Below, in pieces: positions 19,551 to 29,465 of a DNA stretch of 41,674 bases. The notes under the pieces are model-generated. The model was not told the origin of the DNA. It did not search any database and was given only the letters and a program-made list of their open reading frames with translations. A program made the position numbers and the translations under genes. The stretch is from Fragilaria crotonensis (taxonomy: Eukaryota > Bacillariophyta > Fragilariophyceae > Fragilariales > Fragilariaceae). Position 1 is the stretch's first letter. The number at the start of each line of letters is the position of its first letter. The stretch is from NCBI GenBank assembly GCA_022925895.1, contig JAKSYS010000566.1, positions 1 through 41,674 on the forward strand, given 5' to 3'.

Positions 19551-21137
19551 TTAGGGGAAGCAATTCGTTGACGAATCCGACAGTGGCGGGAACAAAAGGA
19601 CCCGTCCGCGATCAAATGGTTTATACCTGGCAAGTACCGAGAAGGGTAATGGACATGGACCCGCAAGTAGATTGCAATCAACCCCGAAGTGTCGGTGACA
19701 TTCGTTGGCCTCGCCCAGCCATTCGCCAATGGGTGGTCTGCCAAGCAGCAGCAAGGTGACTAGTTTTGGAATCAACGTACTCGGCAACAAGAAATCACGC
19801 CGGACCACCATGCAAGAGCTAAGCTGCGGAGCAACAATCAATGCTGTCTTGGCTGGCATCTCGAATCCGAGGCAAGGGGGGCAATCGCGTGACGTTGGAT
19901 CGTCGTCAAGAAGCGGAAGGAAGAATGGAGCAACATCATCAACGAGTCCAGCCGATTCCCTTAGGTACGTAGCAGTGGCAAGCGCCAGTTGATTGCCACA
20001 GGGCCTGATGACATCAAAGTATTCTGTAACACCAGCACTACGTCCACTGCGTTCAGGCGACTGAAGAGCCTCACGGATGTCATTGGCGAGCCTGCTACGC
20101 GAATCAGCACCATCACAATCAAGGTGGGCAGACAGGGTTTTTTCATGCATGGCAACTGTGTTGTCAACCAGCACAGTAAGCAGGTCAGACTCGGTAGTAT
20201 TGGTAACACGGAAAGATTGCTTGTTGGCGGTAACAAACAAGATTGTTTCAAGACTGGTGGCATCAGCGGGGAAAATGACAGCGACAGTAGTGTCGGGACT
20301 CGTGGCATTGCCATCCATATCGCCGTCAGAGAAGGTGCTGACTCCTTGCTGGACCACGAGATGAGCATCAACATCAATTGCAACTTCGTAGTTGTGGGCA
20401 GTTCCAGGAAAGTTGAGGCGGCGGTCCTGAAGTACTACCACAGTTTGACCTGGCCTAGAGGTATCAGCATGCTGTGTCGTGTTTCCTTCTAAATGTTGCA
20501 GCTGAGTTCTTGAAACACCGGTCTTAGGTTTGTCAGTTGCAACAGTGATGAGCAATTTAGATCCGACGTCACGGCTGCTGCGCTGTGCACTGTCGGATGC
20601 TGAGTTCCGAACTTGAACGATTGGTGGGCATCGTTGTTTGTTCTTGGTGGTGGGAATTACTCGTCGAGTTACATCATGGGATAAATCTGAGCGGCGATGG
20701 TGACGCGGACAATCATTACCATGCAACAAGAAGCTGATGAAAAGGGGTACTTCACAGTGGCGATCGTGTTCATGACAGTGGATAGTCTGAAGAATGAGTC
20801 GCTGAAGTGCTAGCTTTGTCATCGCAAGACATTCACCTGTGGCCAAAATAGGGTGATTTATGTCATATCCAGCAGACATAAGGTGCGCAAAAGATGGCAT
20901 ATCCATCCACACGGTGTCCTCAAGTAGCTGTATGACATAGCTATGCAACACCTGGAGGTAGTTCTCAACAAGGGTGAAGGTCTTGTTGTTGAACAGCTCG
21001 ATGAGAGGGATCTCCACCAACGGGCAGTCAACAATGTCGGCCATGAGGACAATCACCACGTCTTCAGCGAGAAACGAAAACTCCCCAGAGGCCGACATGG
21101 CATTCATCTCAGTGAAGGATAATCCTTCTCTAGCCAT
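19551..21137 (-). CDS. 528-codon gag-like protein of element C
   Basis: It opens with an ATG 22 bases downstream of the PBS (MAREGLSFTEMNAMSASGE) and is uninterrupted to the stop at 19551. Residues about 14-135 (ADIVDCPLVEIPLIELF, KLALQRLILQ) match the gag N-terminus of element A, so it takes the gag position and origin. The remainder (NYEVAIDVDAHLVV, ATSLETILFVTANKQSFRV, LANDIREALQSPE) is unrecognised. It has no CCHC knuckle and no D-S/T-G, HHCC, D-D-E or YVDD motif. The likely role is a structural or RNA-binding particle protein, or a competitor of the autonomous gag, by inference only. Being intact between nearly identical LTRs, it may still be under selection during transposition. Confidence 0.7.
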   Translation of the reverse strand: MAREGLSFTEMNAMSASGEFSFLAEDVVIVLMADIVDCPLVEIPLIELFNNKTFTLVENYLQVLHSYVIQLLEDTVWMDMPSFAHLMSAGYDINHPILATGECLAMTKLALQRLILQTIHCHEHDRHCEVPLFISFLLHGNDCPRHHRRSDLSHDVTRRVIPTTKNKQRCPPIVQVRNSASDSAQRSSRDVGSKLLITVATDKPKTGVSRTQLQHLEGNTTQHADTSRPGQTVVVLQDRRLNFPGTAHNYEVAIDVDAHLVVQQGVSTFSDGDMDGNATSPDTTVAVIFPADATSLETILFVTANKQSFRVTNTTESDLLTVLVDNTVAMHEKTLSAHLDCDGADSRSRLANDIREALQSPERSGRSAGVTEYFDVIRPCGNQLALATATYLRESAGLVDDVAPFFLPLLDDDPTSRDCPPCLGFEMPAKTALIVAPQLSSCMVVRRDFLLPSTLIPKLVTLLLLGRPPIGEWLGEANECHRHFGVDCNLLAGPCPLPFSVLARYKPFDRGRVLLFPPLSDSSTNCFP

Positions 21138-21158
21138 AAGAATTAGTACTCGTCGTAC

Positions 21159-21172
21159 TTGGGCTCATAACC
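21159..21172 (-). other. primer binding site of element C (half-tRNA iMet type)
   Basis: The minus strand reads GGTTATGAGCCCAA directly after the LTR end GTCGTCACA. It is identical to the site in element A and complementary to the anticodon stem-loop of initiator tRNA-Met. Confidence 0.78.
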
Positions 21173-22277
21173 TGTGACGACACCGGTCGAAAGCGATTCT
21201 CTCGCACGCAGGAATGAGAAACGCAATGTGAGGTCCACAGACGCCGGGGAGCTGCCGTATCTTTGGCTCCGATCAAATCAGGTGAATCACGATGATCGGT
21301 CGGTTATCCAGCGGAAGTAGATGTGGACTATCACGGGTTTCGAGTGATGTCAGTTGTATTGCAGTATGTATCGTCAATAGCCGGTCGCCTCTTCACCCTT
21401 ACGATCGCTGAGACCGGCAAGAATGCAGTTGAGGCTGTAATGGCTATATTAGAAGAAGTTGTGACCGGAGTGGTGAGATCCACTCCTTTTAGACTACTGT
21501 AGTTGGGTCAGTGATGTCATGCAACAGTACCATATAGATACAGTACACCAATAGATACAGTAGAATGCACCATACTGTATCAAGAGCTTGCTCGGGAAAA
21601 GCACATGGGAAAGATGCACTGACACACTCCCCCATTGTCAGGATCAAAGAGACTGGGCAATGAGCAACAGGAGTGCATCAAGCAACAGGAAATTGACTTA
21701 GGTGATGGTGTCCGGCGCGCGGAGGCGTGGCAACTTGAATCTGACTGAGGCTGGGATCTCTTGACAACTCACTCGACAATTCACCTTGCTCCAATGTTGC
21801 TCCAATGCGTCAACTAGACCTGCAGTTTGGACTTGTCCTTGGCACTCACAGGACAGTAAGAAGAGACAAGAGGCAACACACGTCAAGCGAGATGGAGCCG
21901 AAGGCGTGACGATGTGCTCTTGGTGGAACTTTGCTATGTCCGCCGCGGGCGCTGCACTCTTCTATCGACCGATGTAACGAACTCATACTTCGTGATGTTG
22001 ACCTTGCGCGTCGCAGTGATGACGCGGAGAACCATGTTGGCAACGGAAGCCATAATCTTGGACTTCTGATGGGCCCAAACGATTACTGCATATTGGGGAT
22101 TTGTCGTAAAAACAGATTGGCCAGTGTTCACGATCGCGCTTGTGGAGAAGTCATCCTGTTCATTCCCATTTATTGCAAAGTACCATCCAAGGCAATGTCC
22201 TTCTTCTTGTGATAAAAGGTGCAGTACTGTCGGAGAAAATGATAGTACCCGGTGTACCAGCACTGAATGCACTGATA
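21173..22277 (-). repeat. 5' LTR of element C (1105 bp)
   Basis: Same composite structure as 16725-17832: core 21173-21624, buried PPT complement 21625-21637, extension to 22277. Differences from the other LTR noticed by eye are 3 substitutions, a 1-base indel before GATGCACTGACA and a 2-base indel in a GGCGCGGCGGG stretch. Outside it is GACAG (22278-22282). Confidence 0.82.
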
Positions 22278-22282
22278 GACAG

Positions 22283-22578
22283 TATAATTAGCTACTTGTC
22301 AAGACCGACAAGATATGAAATGGTGTTTATGTTACCTCATCCAATGAGGTGAATTCAACTTGATATGATCTACCTGACATATCTCTTGAGCCATTTCAAA
22401 GCTCACTTTATTTTGCTACATTTTAGTTTATAATCTTAGGACCTACTATTTGTGAAAGGCTCTCCCAAGCACTTACTGTTAGTGTAGAGAAAACCTTCGC
22501 GAATCTACTGTCCTACGGTACGGTACCGAATACTAGTAGCTACGATTAGAGTACAGCCTCCGGCAGCGACTCTCAAGT
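22283..22578 (+). repeat. 5' LTR of element D, second part
   Basis: TATAATTAGCTACTTG to GACTCTCAAGT. It appears identical to 29165-29460 of the 3' LTR. Confidence 0.85.
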
Positions 22579-22593
22579 GGTTATTTTGCCCAA
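22579..22593 (+). other. primer binding site region of element D
   Basis: GGTTATTTTGCCCAA follows the LTR directly. It keeps the GGTTAT and GCCCAA ends of the half-tRNA site in A and C but differs in the middle, so the primer is uncertain. Confidence 0.45.
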
Positions 22594-22852
22594 ATTATAG
22601 GCTAACACCCTAACGCTTCTTCAAGCCAACTCCTTCCCAAGGACCACTAGAGCTTTACCAAAGCTCTCCGATCCAACGAAGTACTCGATAGTACTCGTCG
22701 CTCTCCGCTGCAGCCCAGTCAACTCCGTTCGACTGCCAATCTAAGTCTCCGACTACTCTACTACCGTCGACCTAGCGACGCACGTTCTCCAACGTCAACA
22801 CTCCGTGTTCATTGCTCCCAGCACCCCAAGACACGCACCGCGTTAGTCTAAG

Positions 22853-24793
22853 ATGGCGTCTCCGACTCCTACTGGTGACCCCGTCACCACCACGTCTCCG
22901 ACACCTGTCAGTGACCCAGTCACCTCCGACAGACCCGTAAAGCCTATTATGGGTAACGTCGTCTCGCTCTCCAAGGACGACTGGTCCGCATGGACCGGAG
23001 GGAAGCCACTCGCCGGCTGGATCGGTCTTGATCCAAGCGCCAGCGACGAGCTCACTTCCCCGAATCAACTCCGACCCGTCCACGCTGGTGCTTCGCAGAA
23101 AGGTTACAACTACCGCCGCACTGGCTTGCCAACACCCTTTTCCCCGACCAGCAGCCTCATTGATTTCCAAAACGCCGTTTGGGATCATCTCACCGACTGT
23201 GGAATGGACAGCATCGCATACCTTCCCGACCCCGAGAATGAGCTGCTGATGACGAACGTCGTCAAAAGCCATTCTCGTTACACTATCCAAACCGCCAAGG
23301 CTCTCAGCGCTGAGCAACTCATGTTGTACGACAAGTACGACAAGAGTAATGATCGCGCTGCCGTCAAGTTTGTGCTCTCGTCGCTCTCACCTGCTCTCAT
23401 GAGCAAAATCCAAGAGAAGACAGAAGACTCGGACTCTTTCCACATTGTTTGGTTGCAACTCATCAAAACCATTCAATCGACGTCCATTGAACGTTTCGAA
23501 GACCTGAAGGCTGCGATTAAGGCCCGCCATCCATCGCAGTACGCTGGCGAGAATCTCGAGCTGCTCGCATCTGATTTCCGCAAGGACGCTCGTGAGTTGA
23601 CGACCGCTGGTCAATACGACCACAACTTGACACTTACGATGCTGAAGACATTCCTCCTTGCCGGCGGATCAGGTAACGAAGACTTTCGCTTTCAGCTGCG
23701 TGCCACGAAGCAAAAGCTTGATCAAGCTCTGCTTGACATTGGCTACAAGGAGAAGTCAGCGGCGCAAGCACACATGGTGAGCGAAAAATTGACTTACCAA
23801 GATGTTTGTCGACAAGCTGAAGACGCATATCGCCTCCAGTACGACAGGAAGGAATGGCCACCGGCCAGTCATGCCACTGACACTCGTGTTCCGTCAGCGA
23901 CGTTTGGAAATGTCGCCCTGCCAGAAGGTTCTGCAATCACGCGAGCTGAAGTTCTAAATCTGATCCAATCTCAGACGCCTCGCCAGGACACGCCGAAGAA
24001 GGGCAATTGTCACAACTGTGGCAAACCAGGTCATTGGTCCAACAAGTGCCCGGACAAAAATAAAAATGGTCGCAAGAATGTCCCTGGAAACGGAACTCCA
24101 ACCAACGCAACTGGAGCTCACAAAACTCAGTCTTGGCGCACGGTACCCCCACCTCCTGGAACTGCGACGTCCAAAAAGGTGAAGGACAAGGCGTTCAATT
24201 GGTGTGAGAAATGCCGTCGTTGGACAACGACGCACACGACCGCTACCCACACAGGACAACGTCGCAACAACGCATCTGCTCCAGCGCCATCAGCTCAAGC
24301 CAATCTCTCAGCGTTCTCTGTCGCTGATCCATCTGTGTGGATGCTCGACTTCGACGACCCAGCCAAGAAATTGCAACCTACGACCGTCGAAGTTATGCGT
24401 ATGTTCCTATTTTCGAAAGCGATGGTTCTATTTGTTTATTCCGTGGTGTTCTGTCTCGTCGTGCCAAAGTTCGCAAACTTGGCACTCCAAGTGCTACGAT
24501 CAACTCCATGGATGTCGTTCTTGAAGTGGGTCTCCGACTCGCTTCGCCAAGTTCTCCGCGAGCAACCAACGTTGCTCCTCTCTCCCGTCCTTTGGCTTGC
24601 ACTCCTGGCTGCTCCCTTTTGGAAGCCGGACGAAGCTCGTCAACAAGAAACGAACGCAAACGCTTCATTCACTCGCAAGCAACGCCGACGCTTCGCGAAA
24701 CTCTTGAAGACTTCACTCAAGCCTCAACGAGAAGCAACGTCACAAGGCTGTGGCTCCTCTCCCCTATCGCCTTCGCAAACGACGTCGTCGTAA
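22853..24793 (+). CDS. copia gag of element D
   Basis: The ATG at 22853 follows a 270-base leader. The N-terminal half is a copia gag of the UBN2/Retrotran_gag type (IVWLQLIKTIQSTSIERFE, LLASDFRKDARELT). A CCHC zinc knuckle CHNCGKPGHWSNKC lies near residues 386-399. A second Cys/His block, WCEKCRRWTTTHTTATHTG, starts near residue 450. Near residues 515-545 and 572-592 are long hydrophobic stretches (FSKAMVLFVYSVVFCLVVP; LLLSPVLWLALLAAPFW) that look like membrane segments. The last about 20 codons probably lie past the natural frame transition, because the pol frame (+1) shows the expected basic linker from about 24730. Confidence 0.82.
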   Translation: MASPTPTGDPVTTTSPTPVSDPVTSDRPVKPIMGNVVSLSKDDWSAWTGGKPLAGWIGLDPSASDELTSPNQLRPVHAGASQKGYNYRRTGLPTPFSPTSSLIDFQNAVWDHLTDCGMDSIAYLPDPENELLMTNVVKSHSRYTIQTAKALSAEQLMLYDKYDKSNDRAAVKFVLSSLSPALMSKIQEKTEDSDSFHIVWLQLIKTIQSTSIERFEDLKAAIKARHPSQYAGENLELLASDFRKDARELTTAGQYDHNLTLTMLKTFLLAGGSGNEDFRFQLRATKQKLDQALLDIGYKEKSAAQAHMVSEKLTYQDVCRQAEDAYRLQYDRKEWPPASHATDTRVPSATFGNVALPEGSAITRAEVLNLIQSQTPRQDTPKKGNCHNCGKPGHWSNKCPDKNKNGRKNVPGNGTPTNATGAHKTQSWRTVPPPPGTATSKKVKDKAFNWCEKCRRWTTTHTTATHTGQRRNNASAPAPSAQANLSAFSVADPSVWMLDFDDPAKKLQPTTVEVMRMFLFSKAMVLFVYSVVFCLVVPKFANLALQVLRSTPWMSFLKWVSDSLRQVLREQPTLLLSPVLWLALLAAPFWKPDEARQQETNANASFTRKQRRRFAKLLKTSLKPQREATSQGCGSSPLSPSQTTSS

Positions 24794-25984
24794 CGCACCC
24801 AGCGCACCAACTCTTGAAACGCAGGCGAGTCTTCGCAACCTCGACGAACTGAAAACCCGAACGTTGCTACTCCAACGTCGGACGCAACGCCTTCGCACGC
24901 ATCGCTCTCCATATGCGACGAATACATTCAACAAGGGAGGAATCGGAACCTTCGATCGTCGCTCGCACACTCAACGTAAGAAGCCAGCACACCGACCGAA
25001 ATACCATCCCGTCCCTGCCGACGGCGCCCCTGATGCGTTCGTCCCTGCACCATGGACGACGCAGCAACGCAACGCCGCCAACAAGATCATCTCCCACGTC
25101 AACCTCGCTTGCACCGCCACGCTTCGAATGGCATTGCAAGCGCCAGCACGAATGCGAAATGCTCTTGGAAGTGCGACGAACAGTGCTCCCATCATCTGGG
25201 ATTCTGGCGCGAGCATCTCTATTTCGCCCGACCCTGAAGACTTTCAAGGCACGATGCGAAGCCCCGGCACTATTACCCAACTCAAGGGAATAGCCCGCGG
25301 ACTTCAAATCAAGGGTCAAGGCGAAGTCACTTGGGCAGTTCACGACACGAATGGAAACCTGCGAATGATCAAGGTTCCCGCTTTCTACGTACCCGGCATC
25401 AAAGTTCGTCTCCTCTCGACCACAAGTCTCCTGCAAACTTATCAAGGCGAGACGATTAAAGTCGAATCGAATCGACTCACTTTGAGCGGCGTTCCTGGCG
25501 ACTCAAGTCGAGGAGCGGTAATGGTGCTCGTGAATCCGCAGAACAACCTGCCGACGTCCGACGCCTTCAATGGTCAGGACCCTTTCAAGGCCGCTGACGC
25601 ACTCGTCGCAACGATCACCGAGGTCCACGAGACAAATCACAACCTCAGCGAAGCCGAAAAAGAGCTCCTACGTTGGCACTATCGCCTCGGCCACATCGGT
25701 TTCAAGAAGATTCAGTTCCTGCTCAGAACTGGTGTTCTAAGCCAGACGGAAGCAAGTCGCCGACTTCACTCCGCAGCCTGCAAATTGACGAACCTTCCGA
25801 AGTGTGCAGCCTGCCAGTATGGTAAGCAGCACAGACGTCCTATCCCTGGTTCAACGCCGTCGACCATCATCCGTGACCGAACGAACATCCTCAAAGCCGA
25901 CAACGTCATTCCCGGGCATCGAATCTCTGTCGATCACTTCATTTGCAGCACGCGAGGACGACTTCTCACCTCCGCTGGAAAAAA
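24729..25984 (+). CDS. copia pol of element D, first part: protease and pre-integrase
   Basis: In the +1 frame relative to gag, from about 24729, comes a basic linker (RLRKRRRRNAPSAP), then the protease active site IIWDSGASISISP near 25195. VPGIKVRLLS follows, then the GAG pre-integrase zinc domain (LLRWHYRLGHIGFKK ... CAACQYGKQ) near 25665-25830, and the start of the integrase core with its first Asp in HRISVDHFIC near 25930. The frame changes +1 at an A6 run (25979-25984). One A fewer would join it to the rest of integrase. How gag and this frame are joined (a mutation near 24700-24745 or +1 frameshifting) is open. Confidence 0.78.
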
Positions 25985-28956
25985 CCAAAGCCGACGAAAT
26001 GTACACGGGAGGTTGCATCTTCGTGGACCACGCTTCCGGTTTTGTCCATGTCGAACTCCAAGTCAACCTAAATACACACGAGACGTTGAAAGCGAAGGAG
26101 AAGTTTGAACTTACCTGTCGTCAGTTTGGAGTTGTGCCGCAGGAGTATCTGGCTGACAACTCCAAAATCTTCACGTCCGCCGAGTTCACTCGAAACCTTG
26201 CAACGTTTGCACAGATCATGAGGTTTGCCGGTGTTGGTGCACATCACCACAACGGCATCGCGGAAAGAAACATCCGAACAATCATGGCGATCGCTCGCAC
26301 GATGATGCTTCACGCGGCGATTCATTGGCCATCGATCGCGGACGCAACACTTTGGCCCTTGGCCGTCAATCACGCAGTCTTTCTGGTCAACCATGTTCCT
26401 GATCCAAGAACTGGTTTATGTCCCGCCGACCTGTTCACCAAAACACGATGGGAGCAGCGAAAGCTGAACAATCTCCACGTTTGGGGTTGTCCTGTCTACG
26501 TCTTGGACAAGATGATCTCCGACGGCAAGAAGCTGCCACGCTGGACTCCTCGATCAACCCGAACGATTAACATGGGCTTCTCACCGAAGCATGCCATCAC
26601 TGTCCCAATTGTTCTCAACCCTCAAACGGGTTACATCACGCCGCAATTCCACGTCGTCTTCGACGATTGGTTTGCGACTGTTCCGGCCTCCGTCGACGAC
26701 CTTCCGAACTTCAACGCAGACAGTTGGAAACGTATGTTCCGCGACTCGACCTACCAGTACATTCTGGATGACGAGGACCAAGAGCGGTTGATTGTTGAGA
26801 CCGAAAATTTCGAGAGAGAGCAAGACGTACTCTCACAACAGCAACGCATCGCGACCGCCATCGACGCAGCAACTCCACCGTCAGCGCTACCCGTCGAACC
26901 TCCTCCGACAAGAACTCTTGTTGACGCAACGCAACGACAGCTTCCAGTCAACGAGACGACGACGCAACCTCCGGTTCCCTCGACACCATTGTTGACTCCA
27001 AGGGAGAGTCCTCCTCCATCAACTCCAACGGTGGCGCCTCCGCCTCACTTGATTCAGGATCCTCAGCCTCCGACACCGACGCAACTGTTCCAGTCTCCAC
27101 TTCGTCCTGCATCTCATGACATTCCATCCCCTGCCTCAATCGAAACGCAAGATGAGATTGAAGCCGTCACAAGGCAGGCACTCAACGAACAGCAAAGGCA
27201 CTCACCTCGTCGTTCAACTCGCACTCGCAAGGCTCCCGATCGTCTCGGATACGACGGCCAACAAGGGAGAGGTTACTTGTTTACAATGGATGACATCATC
27301 TTCGATTGGCTCCTCACCGAAGCTATTGAAGACAGCAGTGCCATGTCACAAGCGAACAAGGCAAGCGTGAGCGACCCCGACACTTTGACCTTCGAAGAAG
27401 CCATGTTGGACGTTGAGAACATCCAAAATTGGTTGAGGGCTGCAGAGGCCGAAATCAAGTCGTTGGAGAAAAATGGGACTTGGAAAGAAGTACCAACTGC
27501 TGCCGATGCGAAATCACGAATCCTGCCAGGTACTTGGGTTTTTCGGCGTAAGCGCACGCCTGACGGTGCCATAAGCAAGTACAAGGCAAGGTACTGCGTA
27601 CGAGGTGACTTGCAAGAAACTGAGCAAGAAACGTTTGCCCCAGTCGTGGCTTGGAGCACGGTACGGTTGTTTCTGGTACTGTCACTCACACTTGCTTGGC
27701 AAACTTGCACTATCGATTTCAGCAGTGCATTTGTACAGGCCCCACTCACCGATCCAGTATGGATTCACTTGCCTCGAGGCTTTCGTTCCGAACGTGGGTC
27801 ATCTACGTGTCTGCAACTCTTGAAAAGTCTCTACGGTTTGAGTGTCGCACCGCGACTCTGGTATGAACATCTGTCCGATGCACTGCGCGACGAAGGGTTC
27901 AAGAGCTGTGCTAATGACCCGTGTCTTCTTTACAAGGACACTATCATGGTGGTTATCTACGTTGACGATTTGGGCATCGCTTATTCAAATCCACGCGATC
28001 TCGACGAATTATTTGCGAATCTCGATGCCAAAGGTTTCAGCTTCACGAAGGAAGGAACCTTCACTGATTTCTTGGGCATCAACTTCGTTAAGGATCCCAA
28101 GAATGGCACTCTGACGCTCACACAGAAAGGCCTAATTCAGAAGATTCAAGAGGCGACAGGGATGAAGATGAGCAACAGCAATTGGACTCCCGCTGGACAA
28201 GCCGCTTTGGGAATCGACCCCGATGGTCCTCCGATGCAAGAGTCTTGGAGCTATCGCTCCGTGGTTGGGATGCTCCTTTACCTTTCGACGAACACTCGCC
28301 CCGATATCGCGTTCGCAGTCAGTCAGGTTGCTCGATTCTCTCACAACCCGAAGAAGAGTCACGCCTCCGCAATCAAGACGATCGTTCGTTATCTCCAAAG
28401 GACGTACGATAAGGGCATGATCGTCAAGCCAACCGGCGATCTCACTTTGGACTGTTATGTGGACGCAGACTTCGCAGGATTGCATCGTCGCGACCCCGAC
28501 TCCTCGCCAAGCTCCGCAAAGTCGAGGACAGGTTATATCATTACTCTCGGAGGGTGCCCGATCCTTTGGAAATCGCATCTCCAGTCCGAAATATCTCTGT
28601 CGACGCTCGAAGCTGAGTACTCCGCGCTCAGCTCTGCCATGCGAACGCTCCTTCCATTGCGGGCCATGCTCATTGAACTCATTAATGGCTTGCAACTTCC
28701 TGATACCCTCACGTCCACCGTTAAGTGTCGTGTGTTCGAAGACAACAATGGCGCACTTCTTTTGGCAACCAACCAAAGAATTACCAATCGAACGAAGTAC
28801 TTTCAGGTCAAATGGCATTTCTTTTGGGCACACGTTCGCGACGGCACCATCGCAATCATCAAAGTCGATACTCAGGAACAGTGGGCTGACATGCTCACCA
28901 AAGGCCTGAATCGCGAAAGCTTCGAACGAGTTCGCCGACTTGTTCAAGGATGGTGA
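25980..28956 (+). CDS. copia pol of element D, second part: integrase, RT, RNase H
   Basis: It begins with the remaining integrase core (ADEMYTGGCIFVDHASG), with the second catalytic Asp in EYLADNSKIF and the Glu in HNGIAERNIRT. A Pro/Ser/Thr-rich spacer of about 150 residues follows. RT then starts near 27400 and contains FAPVVAWSTVRLFL, IDFSSAFVQAPL and the active site IYVDDLGIA near 27957. RNase H has YVDADFAGL, STLEAEYSAL and FEDNNGALLL. It ends RVRRLVQGW and stops at 28956. All catalytic residues are present and no stop codon interrupts about 990 codons, so this is potentially functional apart from the join to the upstream frame. Confidence 0.88.
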
Positions 28957-29041
28957 TCCACCCACCAACCCTGTGCTCTTGTTTGGACTGCATCCGTGTT
29001 CAACTCGTATCTATTGCATATTAATCATTGTCTGCTTCCAT

Positions 29042-29054
29042 GAATGAAAGGGAG
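29042..29054 (+). other. polypurine tract of element D
   Basis: GAATGAAAGGGAG lies immediately before the 3' LTR start AGTTGAAACTG. Confidence 0.75.
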
Positions 29055-29460
29055 AGTTGAAACTGATGACTTTAACGACCGTACTGTGCTGCTCCGCAGC
29101 GTACGTCATCGTACTGTGGTCATACATGTGAAACAGAACAATGCACGATTCTAAATGTGGACGGTATAATTAGCTACTTGTCAAGACCGACAAGATATGA
29201 AATGGTGTTTATGTTACCTCATCCAATGAGGTGAATTCAACTTGATATGATCTACCTGACATATCTCTTGAGCCATTTCAAAGCTCACTTTATTTTGCTA
29301 CATTTTAGTTTATAATCTTAGGACCTACTATTTGTGAAAGGCTCTCCCAAGCACTTACTGTTAGTGTAGAGAAAACCTTCGCGAATCTACTGTCCTACGG
29401 TACGGTACCGAATACTAGTAGCTACGATTAGAGTACAGCCTCCGGCAGCGACTCTCAAGT
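29055..29460 (+). repeat. 3' LTR of element D (406 bp)
   Basis: AGTTGAAACTG to CTCTCAAGT. The ends are not TG..CA but are near-inverted (AGTTGA / TCAAGT). TACAG follows at 29461-29465. Confidence 0.85.
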
Positions 29461-29465
29461 TACAG

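Larger units (their letters stand above)
16725..22277 (-). mobile_element. element C: gag-only, TR-GAG-like LTR retrotransposon
   Basis: Minus-strand order: 5' LTR 22277 to 21173, PBS 21172 to 21159, a 528-codon gag-like ORF 21137 to 19551, about 1.7 kb of non-coding or repetitive sequence, PPT 17845 to 17833, 3' LTR 17832 to 16725. The 5-bp flanks are GACGG and GACAG (one mismatch) inside the 5' LTR of D. The outer U3 end reads TATCAG where the family has TGTCAG. The LTRs differ by about three substitutions and two small indels in 1.1 kb. No protease, integrase, RT or RNase H motif exists anywhere between the LTRs. It must have moved using enzymes of a related autonomous element. The A-type family is the obvious candidate, since PBS, LTR core and gag N-terminus match. 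Confidence 0.8.
16613..29460 (+). mobile_element. Ty1/copia retrotransposon D, young, with element C nested in its 5' LTR
   Basis: The 5' LTR is in two parts (16613-16724 and 22283-22578). It is followed by a PBS-like site (22579), gag (22853), pol (to 28956), a purine-rich tract (29042-29054) and the 3' LTR (29055-29460). Perfect TACAG duplications flank it. By eye the two LTRs differ at one substitution and one 2-base indel over about 406 bp, so the insertion is recent. Without C the element is about 7.3 kb. Two +1 frame breaks in pol are the only visible defects. It belongs to a copia lineage different from A/B/C: its LTR, PPT and gag are unrelated in sequence. Confidence 0.88.

Noticed and set aside
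19705-20492. Plus-strand ORFs of 95-167 codons opposite the gag-like gene of element C
   Set aside because: They are antisense shadows of the 528-codon frame and have no recognisable motif.
25976-25985. A AAA AAC, a classic -1 frameshift heptamer, at the frame change in pol of element D
   Set aside because: The downstream frame is +1, not -1, so the heptamer would not reach it. A one-base homopolymer indel explains the change.
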